6,404 nucleotides of DNA. It comes from an uncultured Corynebacterium sp. (lineage in GTDB: Bacteria > Actinomycetota > Actinomycetes > Mycobacteriales > Mycobacteriaceae). Position numbers and translations under genes: made by a program. The stretch lies in the NCBI RefSeq assembly GCF_937999985.1, contig NZ_CALLDG010000167.1:1-6404 (forward strand), read 5' to 3'. Below, in pieces: positions 1 to 5,836 of the stretch (the stretch's first letter is position 1; every line of letters begins with the position of its first letter). The notes below the pieces were generated by a model. It made no database searches and had not been told where the DNA came from. It saw only the letters and a program-made list of their open reading frames with translations.

Positions 1-956
1 ACAATGCGCTGTCCGGCGGTCAGCTCACCGTTGGCGTGAGCGTCCAGCAAGCCCGCGACGGAAGAGGCAGAGGCTGGCTCGACGAAGATGCCCTCGCGGC
101 CAGCGATGGTGCGGTAGGCCTCCAGGATCTGCTCGTCGGTCTGGGCGCGGAAGTCGCCACCCGACTCCTCCTTGGCGGCAACGGCCTGCTGCCAAGAGGC
201 CGGGTTGCCGATACGGATCGCCGTAGCGATCGTCTCCGGCTCCAACACGGGCTCGCCCTTGACCAGCGGGGCAGCTCCGGCTGCCTGCACGCCCTTCATC
301 ACGGGGCGCTGGGTGGAAACGCCATCCTCCGCGTACTCGGAGTAGCCCTTCCAATACGCCGTGATGTTGCCCGCGTTGCCGACTGGCAGGAAGTGAACAT
401 CGGGGGCGTCACCAAGACAATCCACAATCTCGAACGCGGCGGTCTTCTGCCCCTCGATGCGCATCGGGTTCACGGAGTTGACCAGGGCGATCTCTGGGAA
501 CTCGGTGGTGGTCTTGCGCACCAGCTCGAGGCAGTCATCAAAGTTGCCGCGAACCTGGATGATTTGCGCACCGTGCATCACAGCCTGCGCGAGCTTGCCC
601 TGGGCGATCTTGCCCTCCGGGATCAGCACGGCGGACTTCAGACCGGCTCGGGCCGCATAGGCTGCCGCGGAGGCTGAGGTGTTGCCGGTCGAGGCGCACA
701 TCAGGACCTTCTGGCCCTTGTGGAAGGCGTCGGTGACGGCAACGGTCATGCCGCGATCCTTGAAGGAACCGGTGGGGTTGGCGCCCTCGATCTTGAGGTA
801 GACCTCGCAGCCGGTGATCTCCGACAGGTAGTTCGCGCGCAGCAGCGGGGTGCCGCCCTCGTTGAGGGTCACCGGTTCCCAGTCCTTCGCGAACGGCATC
901 CGATCGCGGTACATGTTGATCAAGCCGGTCCAGTGGTTCAGAACCTTGTTCGTCAT
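1..956 (-). CDS. thrC: Threonine synthase, 3' end cut off by window edge
   Basis: PLP enzyme that converts O-phospho-L-homoserine to L-threonine, the last step of threonine synthesis, in the cytoplasm. The frame is open from ATG at 954-956 to the left edge, giving 318 complete codons; the mycobacterial ThrC is about 360 residues, so some 40 residues are missing. The PLP lysine is K66 in NPTGSFKDRG (residues 60-69). CASTGNTSASAAAYAA (about 87-102) and the phosphate-binding loop PVGNAGN (191-197) are typical of the family. VNSVNPMRIEGQKTAAFEI is near-identical to the mycobacterial enzyme as I recall it. A Shine-Dalgarno AGGGA lies at 961-965, four bases before the start. The gene follows hom by 56 bp and is probably co-transcribed with it. 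It is the compact mycobacterial type, not the longer (about 480 aa) C. glutamicum type. thrB may follow outside the window; that is inference. Confidence 0.96.
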   Translation of the reverse strand, partial: MTNKVLNHWTGLINMYRDRMPFAKDWEPVTLNEGGTPLLRANYLSEITGCEVYLKIEGANPTGSFKDRGMTVAVTDAFHKGQKVLMCASTGNTSASAAAYAARAGLKSAVLIPEGKIAQGKLAQAVMHGAQIIQVRGNFDDCLELVRKTTTEFPEIALVNSVNPMRIEGQKTAAFEIVDCLGDAPDVHFLPVGNAGNITAYWKGYSEYAEDGVSTQRPVMKGVQAAGAAPLVKGEPVLEPETIATAIRIGNPASWQQAVAAKEESGGDFRAQTDEQILEAYRTIAGREGIFVEPASASSVAGLLDAHANGELTAGQRI

Positions 957-960
957 AGCT

Positions 961-965
961 TCCCT
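961..965 (-). promoter_or_regulatory. thrC ribosome binding site
   Basis: AGGGA on the minus strand, four bases upstream of the thrC ATG. It supports ATG 954-956 as the start. The spacing is a little short, so translation may benefit from coupling to hom. Confidence 0.55.
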
Positions 966-991
966 GTCGTTTCTTCCCAGTTATCGGTCTT

Positions 992-1018
992 GGCTTAAAG
1001 CGCTCTTAGAGTTTAGCC
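992..1018 (-). other. Imperfect inverted repeat at the hom stop codon
   Basis: On the minus strand GGCTAAA pairs with TTTAAGCC, leaving one bulged A. The loop contains a second small hairpin, CTC-TAA-GAG. The structure includes the hom TAA stop (1013-1015) and lies 36 bases before the thrC start. No T-run follows it, so it does not look like an intrinsic terminator. If it is real, it is more likely an mRNA stability or processing element that separates hom from thrC expression. This is inference from base pairing alone. Confidence 0.3.
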
Positions 1019-2338
1019 TTCCATGCGGATGACGGAGTCAATCGCCTTGACAGCGTCGAGCTCCTTGAGCTTCGCCACGGTCTCTTCCAGGTTCTTTTCC
1101 TTCGCGCTGTGGGTGATGACGACTAGGCGCGCACCGTCGTTCAACCCTTCTTGACGCACGGTCTTCAGCGACACACCCTGCTCAGAGAACACGGAAGCCA
1201 CCTCGGCCAGCACGCCCAGGCGATCATCCACCTGCATATCCACGTGGTAGCGGGTACGAACATCACCAAAGTTGGCGATGGGCAGGGAGGCGTAGGTGGA
1301 CTCCCCTGGCCCGCGGCCGCCGAGCACGATATTGCGGGCCACGGCCACGACGTCACCCAGCACGGCGGAGGCGGTCGGGCCGCCACCGGCGCCGTTGCCG
1401 TAGAACATCAGGCGACCGGCGGACTCCGCCTCGACGAAGACTGCGTTGTAGGACTCAGACACGCTGGACAATGGGTGGCTGCTGGGGATCAGCGCCGGGT
1501 ACACGCTTGCAGACACGGATTCCTTACCTTCCTCATCCACCAGGCGCTCACAGATAGCCAGCAGCTTGATGGTGGAGTTTGCGGCCTTGGCCGCTTCGAT
1601 GTCGGCGACGGTGATGTCGCGGATGCCTTCGGTGTGCACGTCTTCGCCGGACACGCGGGTGTGGAACGCCAGGGAGGCCAGGATGGCGGCCTTGCTGGCG
1701 GCGTCAAAGCCGTCGACGTCGGCGGACGGGTCGGCTTCCGCGTACCCCAGCTCGGTGGCCTCTGCCAGCATCTCGTCGTAGCTGGCACCTCGGGTGTACA
1801 TTGCGTCGAGGATGAAGTTGGTGGTGCCGTTGACGATGCCCATCACCTGGTTGACCTTGTCGCCGGCAAGGGAGCGGCGCAGCGGCCCAACCACCGGGAT
1901 GGCGGCGGCAACAGCTGCCTCGAAGAATAGGTCCACTCCGGACTCGTCGGCAGCGGCAGCCAGCTCGTCAGCGTGAGCGGCGATGAGAGCCTTGTTGGCG
2001 GTGACGACGGACTTGCCGGCGCGCAGCGCCGCCAGCACGACCTCGCGCGGGTACTCGATGCCGCCGATGACCTCGATGACCAGGTCGATGTCGTCGCGGG
2101 CCACCAGGGACAGTGCGTCGTCCGTCAGCTTCTCCGGATCCACACCCGGGCGGGGCTTGGACAGGTTGCTGACGGCAATGCCTCGGACCTCCAGCGGGCC
2201 ACCGATGCGAGCAGCGAATTCATCACTGCGCTCCTCCAGCAACCGCAGCACTTCTGCACCAACGGTGCCCATGCCCAGCAGAGCCACACCTACGGTCTGG
2301 CCGATTCCCTTGCCTGGCTTAAACTTCTGCTCGGTCAT
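1013..2338 (-). CDS. hom: Homoserine dehydrogenase with C-terminal ACT domain
   Basis: Reduces L-aspartate-4-semialdehyde to L-homoserine with NAD(P)H, the branch point towards threonine and methionine. It is 441 residues long; C. glutamicum Hom is about 445. The Rossmann motif is LLGMGTVG (20-27), followed by GKSVVTANKAL (108-118). VNGTTNFIL is at 169-177. The homoserine dehydrogenase signature runs from A194 to K216, with D203-P204, D207, G210, D212 and K216 all in place. A C-terminal ACT domain starts near residue 364 (YHVDMQVDDRLGVLAEV). In C. glutamicum the glycine equivalent to G375 here is linked to threonine feedback resistance, so the wild-type residue suggests threonine inhibition is kept. 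The ATG at 2336-2338 is preceded by a duplicated Shine-Dalgarno. The 136 bp upstream gap holds a likely promoter and McbR operator. thrC follows after 56 bp. Confidence 0.98.
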   Translation of the reverse strand: MTEQKFKPGKGIGQTVGVALLGMGTVGAEVLRLLEERSDEFAARIGGPLEVRGIAVSNLSKPRPGVDPEKLTDDALSLVARDDIDLVIEVIGGIEYPREVVLAALRAGKSVVTANKALIAAHADELAAAADESGVDLFFEAAVAAAIPVVGPLRRSLAGDKVNQVMGIVNGTTNFILDAMYTRGASYDEMLAEATELGYAEADPSADVDGFDAASKAAILASLAFHTRVSGEDVHTEGIRDITVADIEAAKAANSTIKLLAICERLVDEEGKESVSASVYPALIPSSHPLSSVSESYNAVFVEAESAGRLMFYGNGAGGGPTASAVLGDVVAVARNIVLGGRGPGESTYASLPIANFGDVRTRYHVDMQVDDRLGVLAEVASVFSEQGVSLKTVRQEGLNDGARLVVITHSAKEKNLEETVAKLKELDAVKAIDSVIRMEG

Positions 2339-2362
2339 GTCGCTCCTTTGTCGCTCCTTTGT
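2338..2362 (-). repeat. Tandem 11-bp repeat duplicating the hom Shine-Dalgarno
   Basis: The 11-base unit GTCGCTCCTTT (plus-strand view) occurs twice in perfect tandem at 2339-2349 and 2350-2360. The periodic match extends one base left and two bases right. In the mRNA this gives two AAAGGAG sequences, 4 and 15 bases before the hom ATG. The nearer copy is the plausible ribosome binding site; the farther one is too distant for normal initiation at this ATG. Confidence 0.8.
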
Positions 2363-2412
2363 AAGGTCTCAATGAGAGGAAAGTTGGTAATTTTTTCTTA
2401 GGTTATCGCACC

Positions 2413-2443
2413 AATCTACCGTGCGACTAGACAAAGCTGTCCA
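2413..2443 (-). promoter_or_regulatory. Predicted hom promoter
   Basis: A -10 hexamer TAGATT (minus strand, 2413-2418) fits the actinobacterial TANANT pattern. A possible -35, TGGACA, lies at 2438-2443, but the 19-base spacer is long. Transcription would begin near 2406 and leave a leader of roughly 70 bases. An independent promoter fits the 136 bp lysA-hom gap. The -10 is more convincing than the -35. Confidence 0.45.
2428..2443. promoter_or_regulatory. Candidate McbR operator upstream of hom
   Basis: The plus strand reads TAGAC-AAAGCT-GTCCA. This matches the known McbR inverted repeat TAGAC-N6-GTCTA at nine of ten fixed positions. McbR is the TetR-family repressor of sulfur and methionine genes in C. 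glutamicum, and hom belongs to its regulon there. The site overlaps the predicted -35, where a bound repressor would block RNA polymerase. Assignment rests on motif match and position; the regulator gene is not in this window. Confidence 0.6.
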
Positions 2444-2457
2444 TTACCCCTGCTTTG

Positions 2458-2471
2458 CCCTGTATCCAGGG
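2458..2471 (-). other. Small perfect hairpin after lysA
   Basis: CCCTG-GATA-CAGGG on the minus strand, a 5-bp stem with a 4-base loop, begins three bases after the lysA stop codon (2475-2477). No T-run follows, so as an intrinsic terminator it is weak. It may partly attenuate read-through from lysA or protect the 3' end. Confidence 0.3.
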
Positions 2472-2474
2472 AGG

Positions 2475-3887
2475 TTACTCCTCCAAGGCCAGCACGTCGT
2501 CGATGGTTTCGCGGCGAATCATCAACCGAGCCTCGCCGTCGGACACTCGTACCACCGGAGGGCGGGTCATCATGTTGTAACGAGAGGCCATCGCGTAGCA
2601 ATACGCGCCCGTGGCGCCGATCATCAACAGGTCCCCGGGACGAACGTCCTCCGGCACCAGCGCGTCATTGACCAGCACGTCGCCCGACTCGCAGTGGGAG
2701 CCCACGATGCGGGTCGGCAGCAACTCACCGTCGACCTCGCGGTTTGCCACGCGGCAATCGTATTCCGCCTGGTAGAGGGCGGGACGAATGTTGTCGCTCA
2801 TGCCGCCGTCGACGGAGATGTAGCGGCGGGTCATGCCCTCGGCCACCTCGACGTCCTTCACCGTGCCCACCCGGTAGAGCGTGATCATCGCCGGTCCGGC
2901 GATCGCTCGGCCTGGCTCGACGTTGAGCTTCGGCTCTGGCACGCCGGCTGCCTCTGCCGCCTTGCGCACCTTGCTCTTAAGTTCGGACGCCACCTCTTCC
3001 ACGTCCAAAGCCTCCTGATCTGGCATGTAGGCGATACCGTAGCCGCCACCGAGATCGAGGGTATCCAGCGACGTGGGGGCGTCCGACAGCGCCGCGGTGG
3101 AATCCAACAACTGCTTCCACAGGCCCAGCAAGCGCTCGGCGGCCAGGGCGAAGCCGGAGGCCTCGAACACCTGGGAGCCGACGTGGCAGTGCAAGCCGCG
3201 CAGGCGCACACCATCAGCGGCGTGGCACGCCATAGCCGCATGATGAGCCGCTCCGGAGGCCAGGGAGAATCCGAATTTTTGATCCTCGTGGCTGGTGGCG
3301 ATGAACTCGTGGGTATCGACGTGCACGCCAGGGGTCACACGCACCAGCACATCCTGGGACTTCCCCAGCTCGCCGGCAACGGTGGACAGCGCCTCGATCT
3401 CCTGCAGCGAGTCCACGACGATCAGCTCCGCACCCTCGGAAACTGCCAGGCGCAGAAACTCCGGGGACTTGTTGTTGCCGTGCACGGTGATGCGCTCGGC
3501 GGGGAATCCCGCGGCCAGAGCGACCTGCAGCTCGCCGAGGGAGGCAACGTCCAGGGATAGCCCCTCTTCCATCACCCAGCGGGCGACCGTCTTCGAAAGG
3601 AATGCCTTGGAGGCGTAGTGCACGAAGTGCCCACCGCCGAAAGCGCTCGCCAGGCGGCGGCAGCGGGTGCGGAAGTCTTCCTCGTCCATCACGAACGCTG
3701 GCGTGCCGAACGTCTCGGCGATCTCGGTGATCGGCACGCCGCCGATGGTGACCTCCCCCTGTCGCTCCCCTGCCGTCTCGCGGCGAAGGGTCAGCGGGTA
3801 GACGTGCGCGGGAATCGCGTTGAACTCCGCGGTGCTGGCCGTGCGACGGCGCAACGGCGTGGAGTTCAGGTGAGTCTCCGGATCCAA
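2475..3887 (-). CDS. lysA: Diaminopimelate decarboxylase
   Basis: PLP-dependent fold-III decarboxylase that converts meso-diaminopimelate to L-lysine and CO2, the last step of lysine synthesis. It is 470 residues long; C. glutamicum LysA is 445. The PLP lysine is K94 in HYASKAF (90-96). GLHCHVGSQ is at 231-239 and the glycine loop DLGGGYG at 278-284. EPGRAIAG is at 324-331. HCESGD at 398-403 supplies the active-site cysteine C399 and E400. Y429 lies in GAYCYAM near the C-terminus. The start is TTG (3885-3887) with AGGAG at 3894-3898, six bases upstream. Compared with the C. glutamicum protein it has about 20 extra N-terminal residues (basic and Ser/Thr-rich) before EFNAIPAHVYP. A TTG at codon 12 lacks a Shine-Dalgarno. 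It lies 70 bp after argS, a pairing also found in corynebacteria and mycobacteria, so co-transcription is likely. Confidence 0.98.
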   Translation of the reverse strand: MDPETHLNSTPLRRRTASTAEFNAIPAHVYPLTLRRETAGERQGEVTIGGVPITEIAETFGTPAFVMDEEDFRTRCRRLASAFGGGHFVHYASKAFLSKTVARWVMEEGLSLDVASLGELQVALAAGFPAERITVHGNNKSPEFLRLAVSEGAELIVVDSLQEIEALSTVAGELGKSQDVLVRVTPGVHVDTHEFIATSHEDQKFGFSLASGAAHHAAMACHAADGVRLRGLHCHVGSQVFEASGFALAAERLLGLWKQLLDSTAALSDAPTSLDTLDLGGGYGIAYMPDQEALDVEEVASELKSKVRKAAEAAGVPEPKLNVEPGRAIAGPAMITLYRVGTVKDVEVAEGMTRRYISVDGGMSDNIRPALYQAEYDCRVANREVDGELLPTRIVGSHCESGDVLVNDALVPEDVRPGDLLMIGATGAYCYAMASRYNMMTRPPVVRVSDGEARLMIRRETIDDVLALEE

Positions 3888-3893
3888 GGGAAT

Positions 3894-3898
3894 CTCCT
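3894..3898 (-). promoter_or_regulatory. lysA ribosome binding site (decides TTG start)
   Basis: AGGAG on the minus strand, six bases upstream of TTG 3885-3887. It is the main evidence for this start, because no ATG or GTG lies at the position where related LysA proteins begin. Confidence 0.7.
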
Positions 3899-3957
3899 AG
3901 GTGAGTGAATTATCGGCAGGGGGCGGGACGTGGTGGCGTCACAAAGAAAAACAACAA

Positions 3958-5628
3958 CTACATGCGCTCCGGGGCAGACACACCCAACAGCTCGAGCGCA
4001 TTGGCCAGGGTCTGGCGGGAAGCCGCTGCCAGGGACAAACGGGCGGCGAACAGGGCCTGGTTCTCGGCCACGGTCTGCTCGTCGTCGCTGGGCTTCGGCA
4101 GGATCTGGCAGGCGTCGTAGAAACGGTGGAAAGTGCCGGCAAGGGACTCGGCGTAGCGAGCCACACGGTGAGGTTCACGCAGCTCGGCGGCGGTCTTCAC
4201 CACGGCTGGAAACTCGCCGAGGGTGCGAATCAGGTCGCCTTCGCGGTCGTGGGTCAGCAGAGAAAGGTCGGCGCCCTCGCGAGTAACCCCCAGGTCCGCG
4301 GCCTTGCGCGCCAGAGAGCACAGGCGGGCGTGCGCGTACTGGACGTAGAACACTGGGTTGTCGTTGGACTTCGAAGCCCACAGATCCATGTCGATATCCA
4401 GGGACGAGTCCACAGAGCTGCGGATCATCGCGTAACGGGCAGCGTCCACGCCGATGGCCTCCACCAGGTCATCCAGGGTGATGACGGTGCCGGCGCGCTT
4501 CGACATACGCACGGCCTTGCCATCCTTGACCAGGTTCACCAGCTGGCCGATGAGCACCTCCACCTGCTGCGGGTCGTAGCCCATGGCGGCAGCCGCTGCA
4601 CGCAGGCGAGCGATGTAGCCGTGGTGGTCGGCGCCCAGCATGTAGATGCACAGGTTGTGGCCACGGTCGAACTTGTCGGCCACGTAGGCGATGTCGCCGG
4701 CGATGTACGCCGCGTTGCCGTCGGACTTGATGACCACACGATCCTTGTCGTCACCGAAGTTGGTGGAGCGCAGCCACCAGGCACCATCGGCCTCGTAGAG
4801 GTTGCCGTTGTCCTTGATCTTCTGGATCGCAGCTTCCACTGCACCGGACTCGAACAGGGAGTTCTCGTGGAAGTACACGTCGAACTCCGTGCCGAACTCC
4901 GCGAGGGTGCGCTTAATGTGGGCGAACATCAGCTCCACGCCCTGGGAGCGGAACAGCTCCTGTGCCTCTTCCGTACTGAGCTGCTGCCAATCCGGGTTGG
5001 CCTCCACAATCTGGGAGGCGATGTCCTGGATGTAATCGCCGCCGTAGCCGTCCTCCGGGGTGGGCTCGCCCTTCGCGGCGGCCACCAGGGAGCGGGCGAA
5101 GCGGTCGATCTGCGCGCCGTGATCATTGAAGTAGTACTCGCGGGTGACCTTCGCACCGCGGGCGGTAAGCACGCGCCCCAGGGAGTCGCCGACAGCCGCC
5201 CAGCGGGTGCCGCCCAGGTGGATAGGGCCAGTCGGGTTGGCGGAGACGAACTCCAAGTTGATGGCAGAACCCGCGAGCTCGTCACCGTGGCCGAAGTCTG
5301 CGCCGGCGGCAAGGATGTCCTCGACGATCTTGCCCTGCGCAGCGGCGGCCAGGCGGATGTTGATGAAGCCCGGCCCTGCGACGGTGGCTTCGTCGATGCC
5401 CTCGTGCGCGCCGAGGGATTCCGCCAGCCAGGTGCCGAACTCGCGAGGGTTCGTGCCGGCCTTCTTGGCCACCTGCATGGCGATATTCGTTGCGTAGTCG
5501 CCGTGCTCCGGGTTGCGCGGGCGCTCCACGGTGGCGCTCTCCGGCACCACGGAGGAATCCAGACCGTGGGCATCCAGGGTTGTGCGGGCAGTTTCGGTAA
5601 TCAGTTCAGACAATTCAGCAGGAGTCAC
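3958..5628 (-). CDS. argS: Arginyl-tRNA synthetase (class I)
   Basis: Attaches L-arginine to tRNA-Arg using ATP, in the cytoplasm. From GTG 5626-5628 it has 556 residues; C. glutamicum ArgS is about 550. An N-terminal tRNA-recognition domain contains VERPRNPEHGDYATN. The catalytic core has NLEFVSANPTGP then HLGGTR, the actinobacterial form of the HIGH motif with glycine last, at about residues 137-142. The KMSKS-equivalent is VRMSKRAG, near 373-380. The C-terminal DALR anticodon-binding domain covers roughly the last 130 residues and ends SAPERM. I chose GTG 5628 because MTPAELSELI aligns with the C. glutamicum start; GTG at 5640 would add four residues (560 aa). Neither has a Shine-Dalgarno. 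lysA follows after 70 bp. A T-rich stretch follows the TAG stop, but no strong stem precedes it. A tRNA-Arg gene lies divergently upstream. Confidence 0.97.
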   Translation of the reverse strand: MTPAELSELITETARTTLDAHGLDSSVVPESATVERPRNPEHGDYATNIAMQVAKKAGTNPREFGTWLAESLGAHEGIDEATVAGPGFINIRLAAAAQGKIVEDILAAGADFGHGDELAGSAINLEFVSANPTGPIHLGGTRWAAVGDSLGRVLTARGAKVTREYYFNDHGAQIDRFARSLVAAAKGEPTPEDGYGGDYIQDIASQIVEANPDWQQLSTEEAQELFRSQGVELMFAHIKRTLAEFGTEFDVYFHENSLFESGAVEAAIQKIKDNGNLYEADGAWWLRSTNFGDDKDRVVIKSDGNAAYIAGDIAYVADKFDRGHNLCIYMLGADHHGYIARLRAAAAAMGYDPQQVEVLIGQLVNLVKDGKAVRMSKRAGTVITLDDLVEAIGVDAARYAMIRSSVDSSLDIDMDLWASKSNDNPVFYVQYAHARLCSLARKAADLGVTREGADLSLLTHDREGDLIRTLGEFPAVVKTAAELREPHRVARYAESLAGTFHRFYDACQILPKPSDDEQTVAENQALFAARLSLAAASRQTLANALELLGVSAPERM

Positions 5629-5636
5629 AGCATTAA

Positions 5637-5642
5637 ACACTA
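5637..5642 (-). promoter_or_regulatory. Possible -10 for a leaderless argS transcript
   Basis: TAGTGT on the minus strand fits TANNNT. It lies eight bases before GTG 5628, so a transcript could begin at or next to that start codon. This would explain why no Shine-Dalgarno is visible. No good -35 is present. An alternative is TAAGCT at 5658-5663 with TTCAAT at 5680-5685 (16-base spacer), which would give a leader of about 22 bases. Confidence 0.3.
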
Positions 5643-5704
5643 GCAGTGAGGCAGGACAGCTTACGCAGTGGCGGAGGTGATTGAACTACTGCCCCGGTGC
5701 AGTG
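5643..5704 (+). repeat. Three GCAGTG repeats between argS and tRNA-Arg
   Basis: The word GCAGTG occurs at 5643-5648, 5665-5670 and 5699-5704. The last copy is half of the inverted repeat ACTGC-CCCGGT-GCAGT at 5688-5703, and the first is part of CACT-AGC-AGTG at 5638-5648. All lie within the divergent promoter region. They may be binding sites for a regulator or may be chance; the sequence alone cannot decide. Confidence 0.3.
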
Positions 5705-5711
5705 CTAGACT
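5681..5711 (+). promoter_or_regulatory. Predicted promoter of the tRNA-Arg gene
   Basis: TTGAAC (5681-5686) resembles a -35. TGCTAGACT (5703-5711) gives an extended -10 with hexamer TAGACT at 5706-5711. The spacer is 19 bases, slightly long. Transcription would start near 5718, about 38 bases before the mature tRNA, so a 5' leader would be removed by RNase P. An inverted repeat ACTGC-N6-GCAGT (5688-5703) fills most of the spacer. Confidence 0.5.
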
Positions 5712-5755
5712 TTCAACCCGTATTGACGTGAACACAAAGTGAACCGCCGATACGC

Positions 5756-5828
5756 GCCTTCGTAGCTCAGGGGATAGAGCACTGGTTTCCGGTACCAGGG
5801 GTCGTGAGTTCGAATCTCGCCGAGGGCA
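5756..5828 (+). tRNA. tRNA-Arg, anticodon CCG
   Basis: A 73-nucleotide cloverleaf folds fully. The acceptor stem GCCTTCG pairs with CGAGGGC over seven base pairs, with one G-T. The D stem is GCTC/GAGC. The anticodon stem CTGGT/ACCAG encloses loop TTCCGGT, giving anticodon CCG, which reads the arginine codon CGG. The T arm is GTGAG-TTCGAAT-CTCGC. The discriminator base is A5828, and CCA is not encoded, so it must be added after transcription. The gene is divergent from argS, whose product charges it. It is convergent with the lipoprotein gene, whose stop codon lies eight bases beyond the tRNA 3' end. Confidence 0.96.
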
Positions 5829-5836
5829 CGCTTGTT

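Noticed and set aside
36..677. A 213-codon open frame on the plus strand opposite thrC
   Set aside because: The minus-strand frame carries the threonine synthase PLP and phosphate-binding motifs. The plus-strand translation has no family features.
2339..2474. Leader-peptide attenuator or riboswitch before hom
   Set aside because: The leader has no run of Thr, Ile or Met codons and no alternative pair of stems. The gap is explained by promoter, operator and duplicated ribosome binding site.
2421..3560. A 379-codon open frame on the plus strand opposite lysA
   Set aside because: It is antisense to conserved LysA motifs, rich in His and Gln, with no recognisable domain. It is a codon-bias shadow.
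3946..3960. T-rich stretch after the argS stop as an intrinsic terminator
   Set aside because: The minus strand reads TTGTTGTTTTTCTTT after the stop, but I could not find a stable GC-rich stem before it. argS-lysA read-through is more likely.
3901..5643. A 580-codon open frame on the plus strand across all of argS
   Set aside because: It is exactly antisense to a gene with clear class I synthetase motifs. Its translation is Gly/Val/His/Gln-rich with no recognisable domain, as expected from the reverse of high-GC codons.
5723..5751. TTGACG at 5723 as the -35 of the tRNA promoter
   Set aside because: No acceptable -10 lies 16-19 bases downstream before the tRNA begins at 5756. The extended -10 at 5703-5711 is better.
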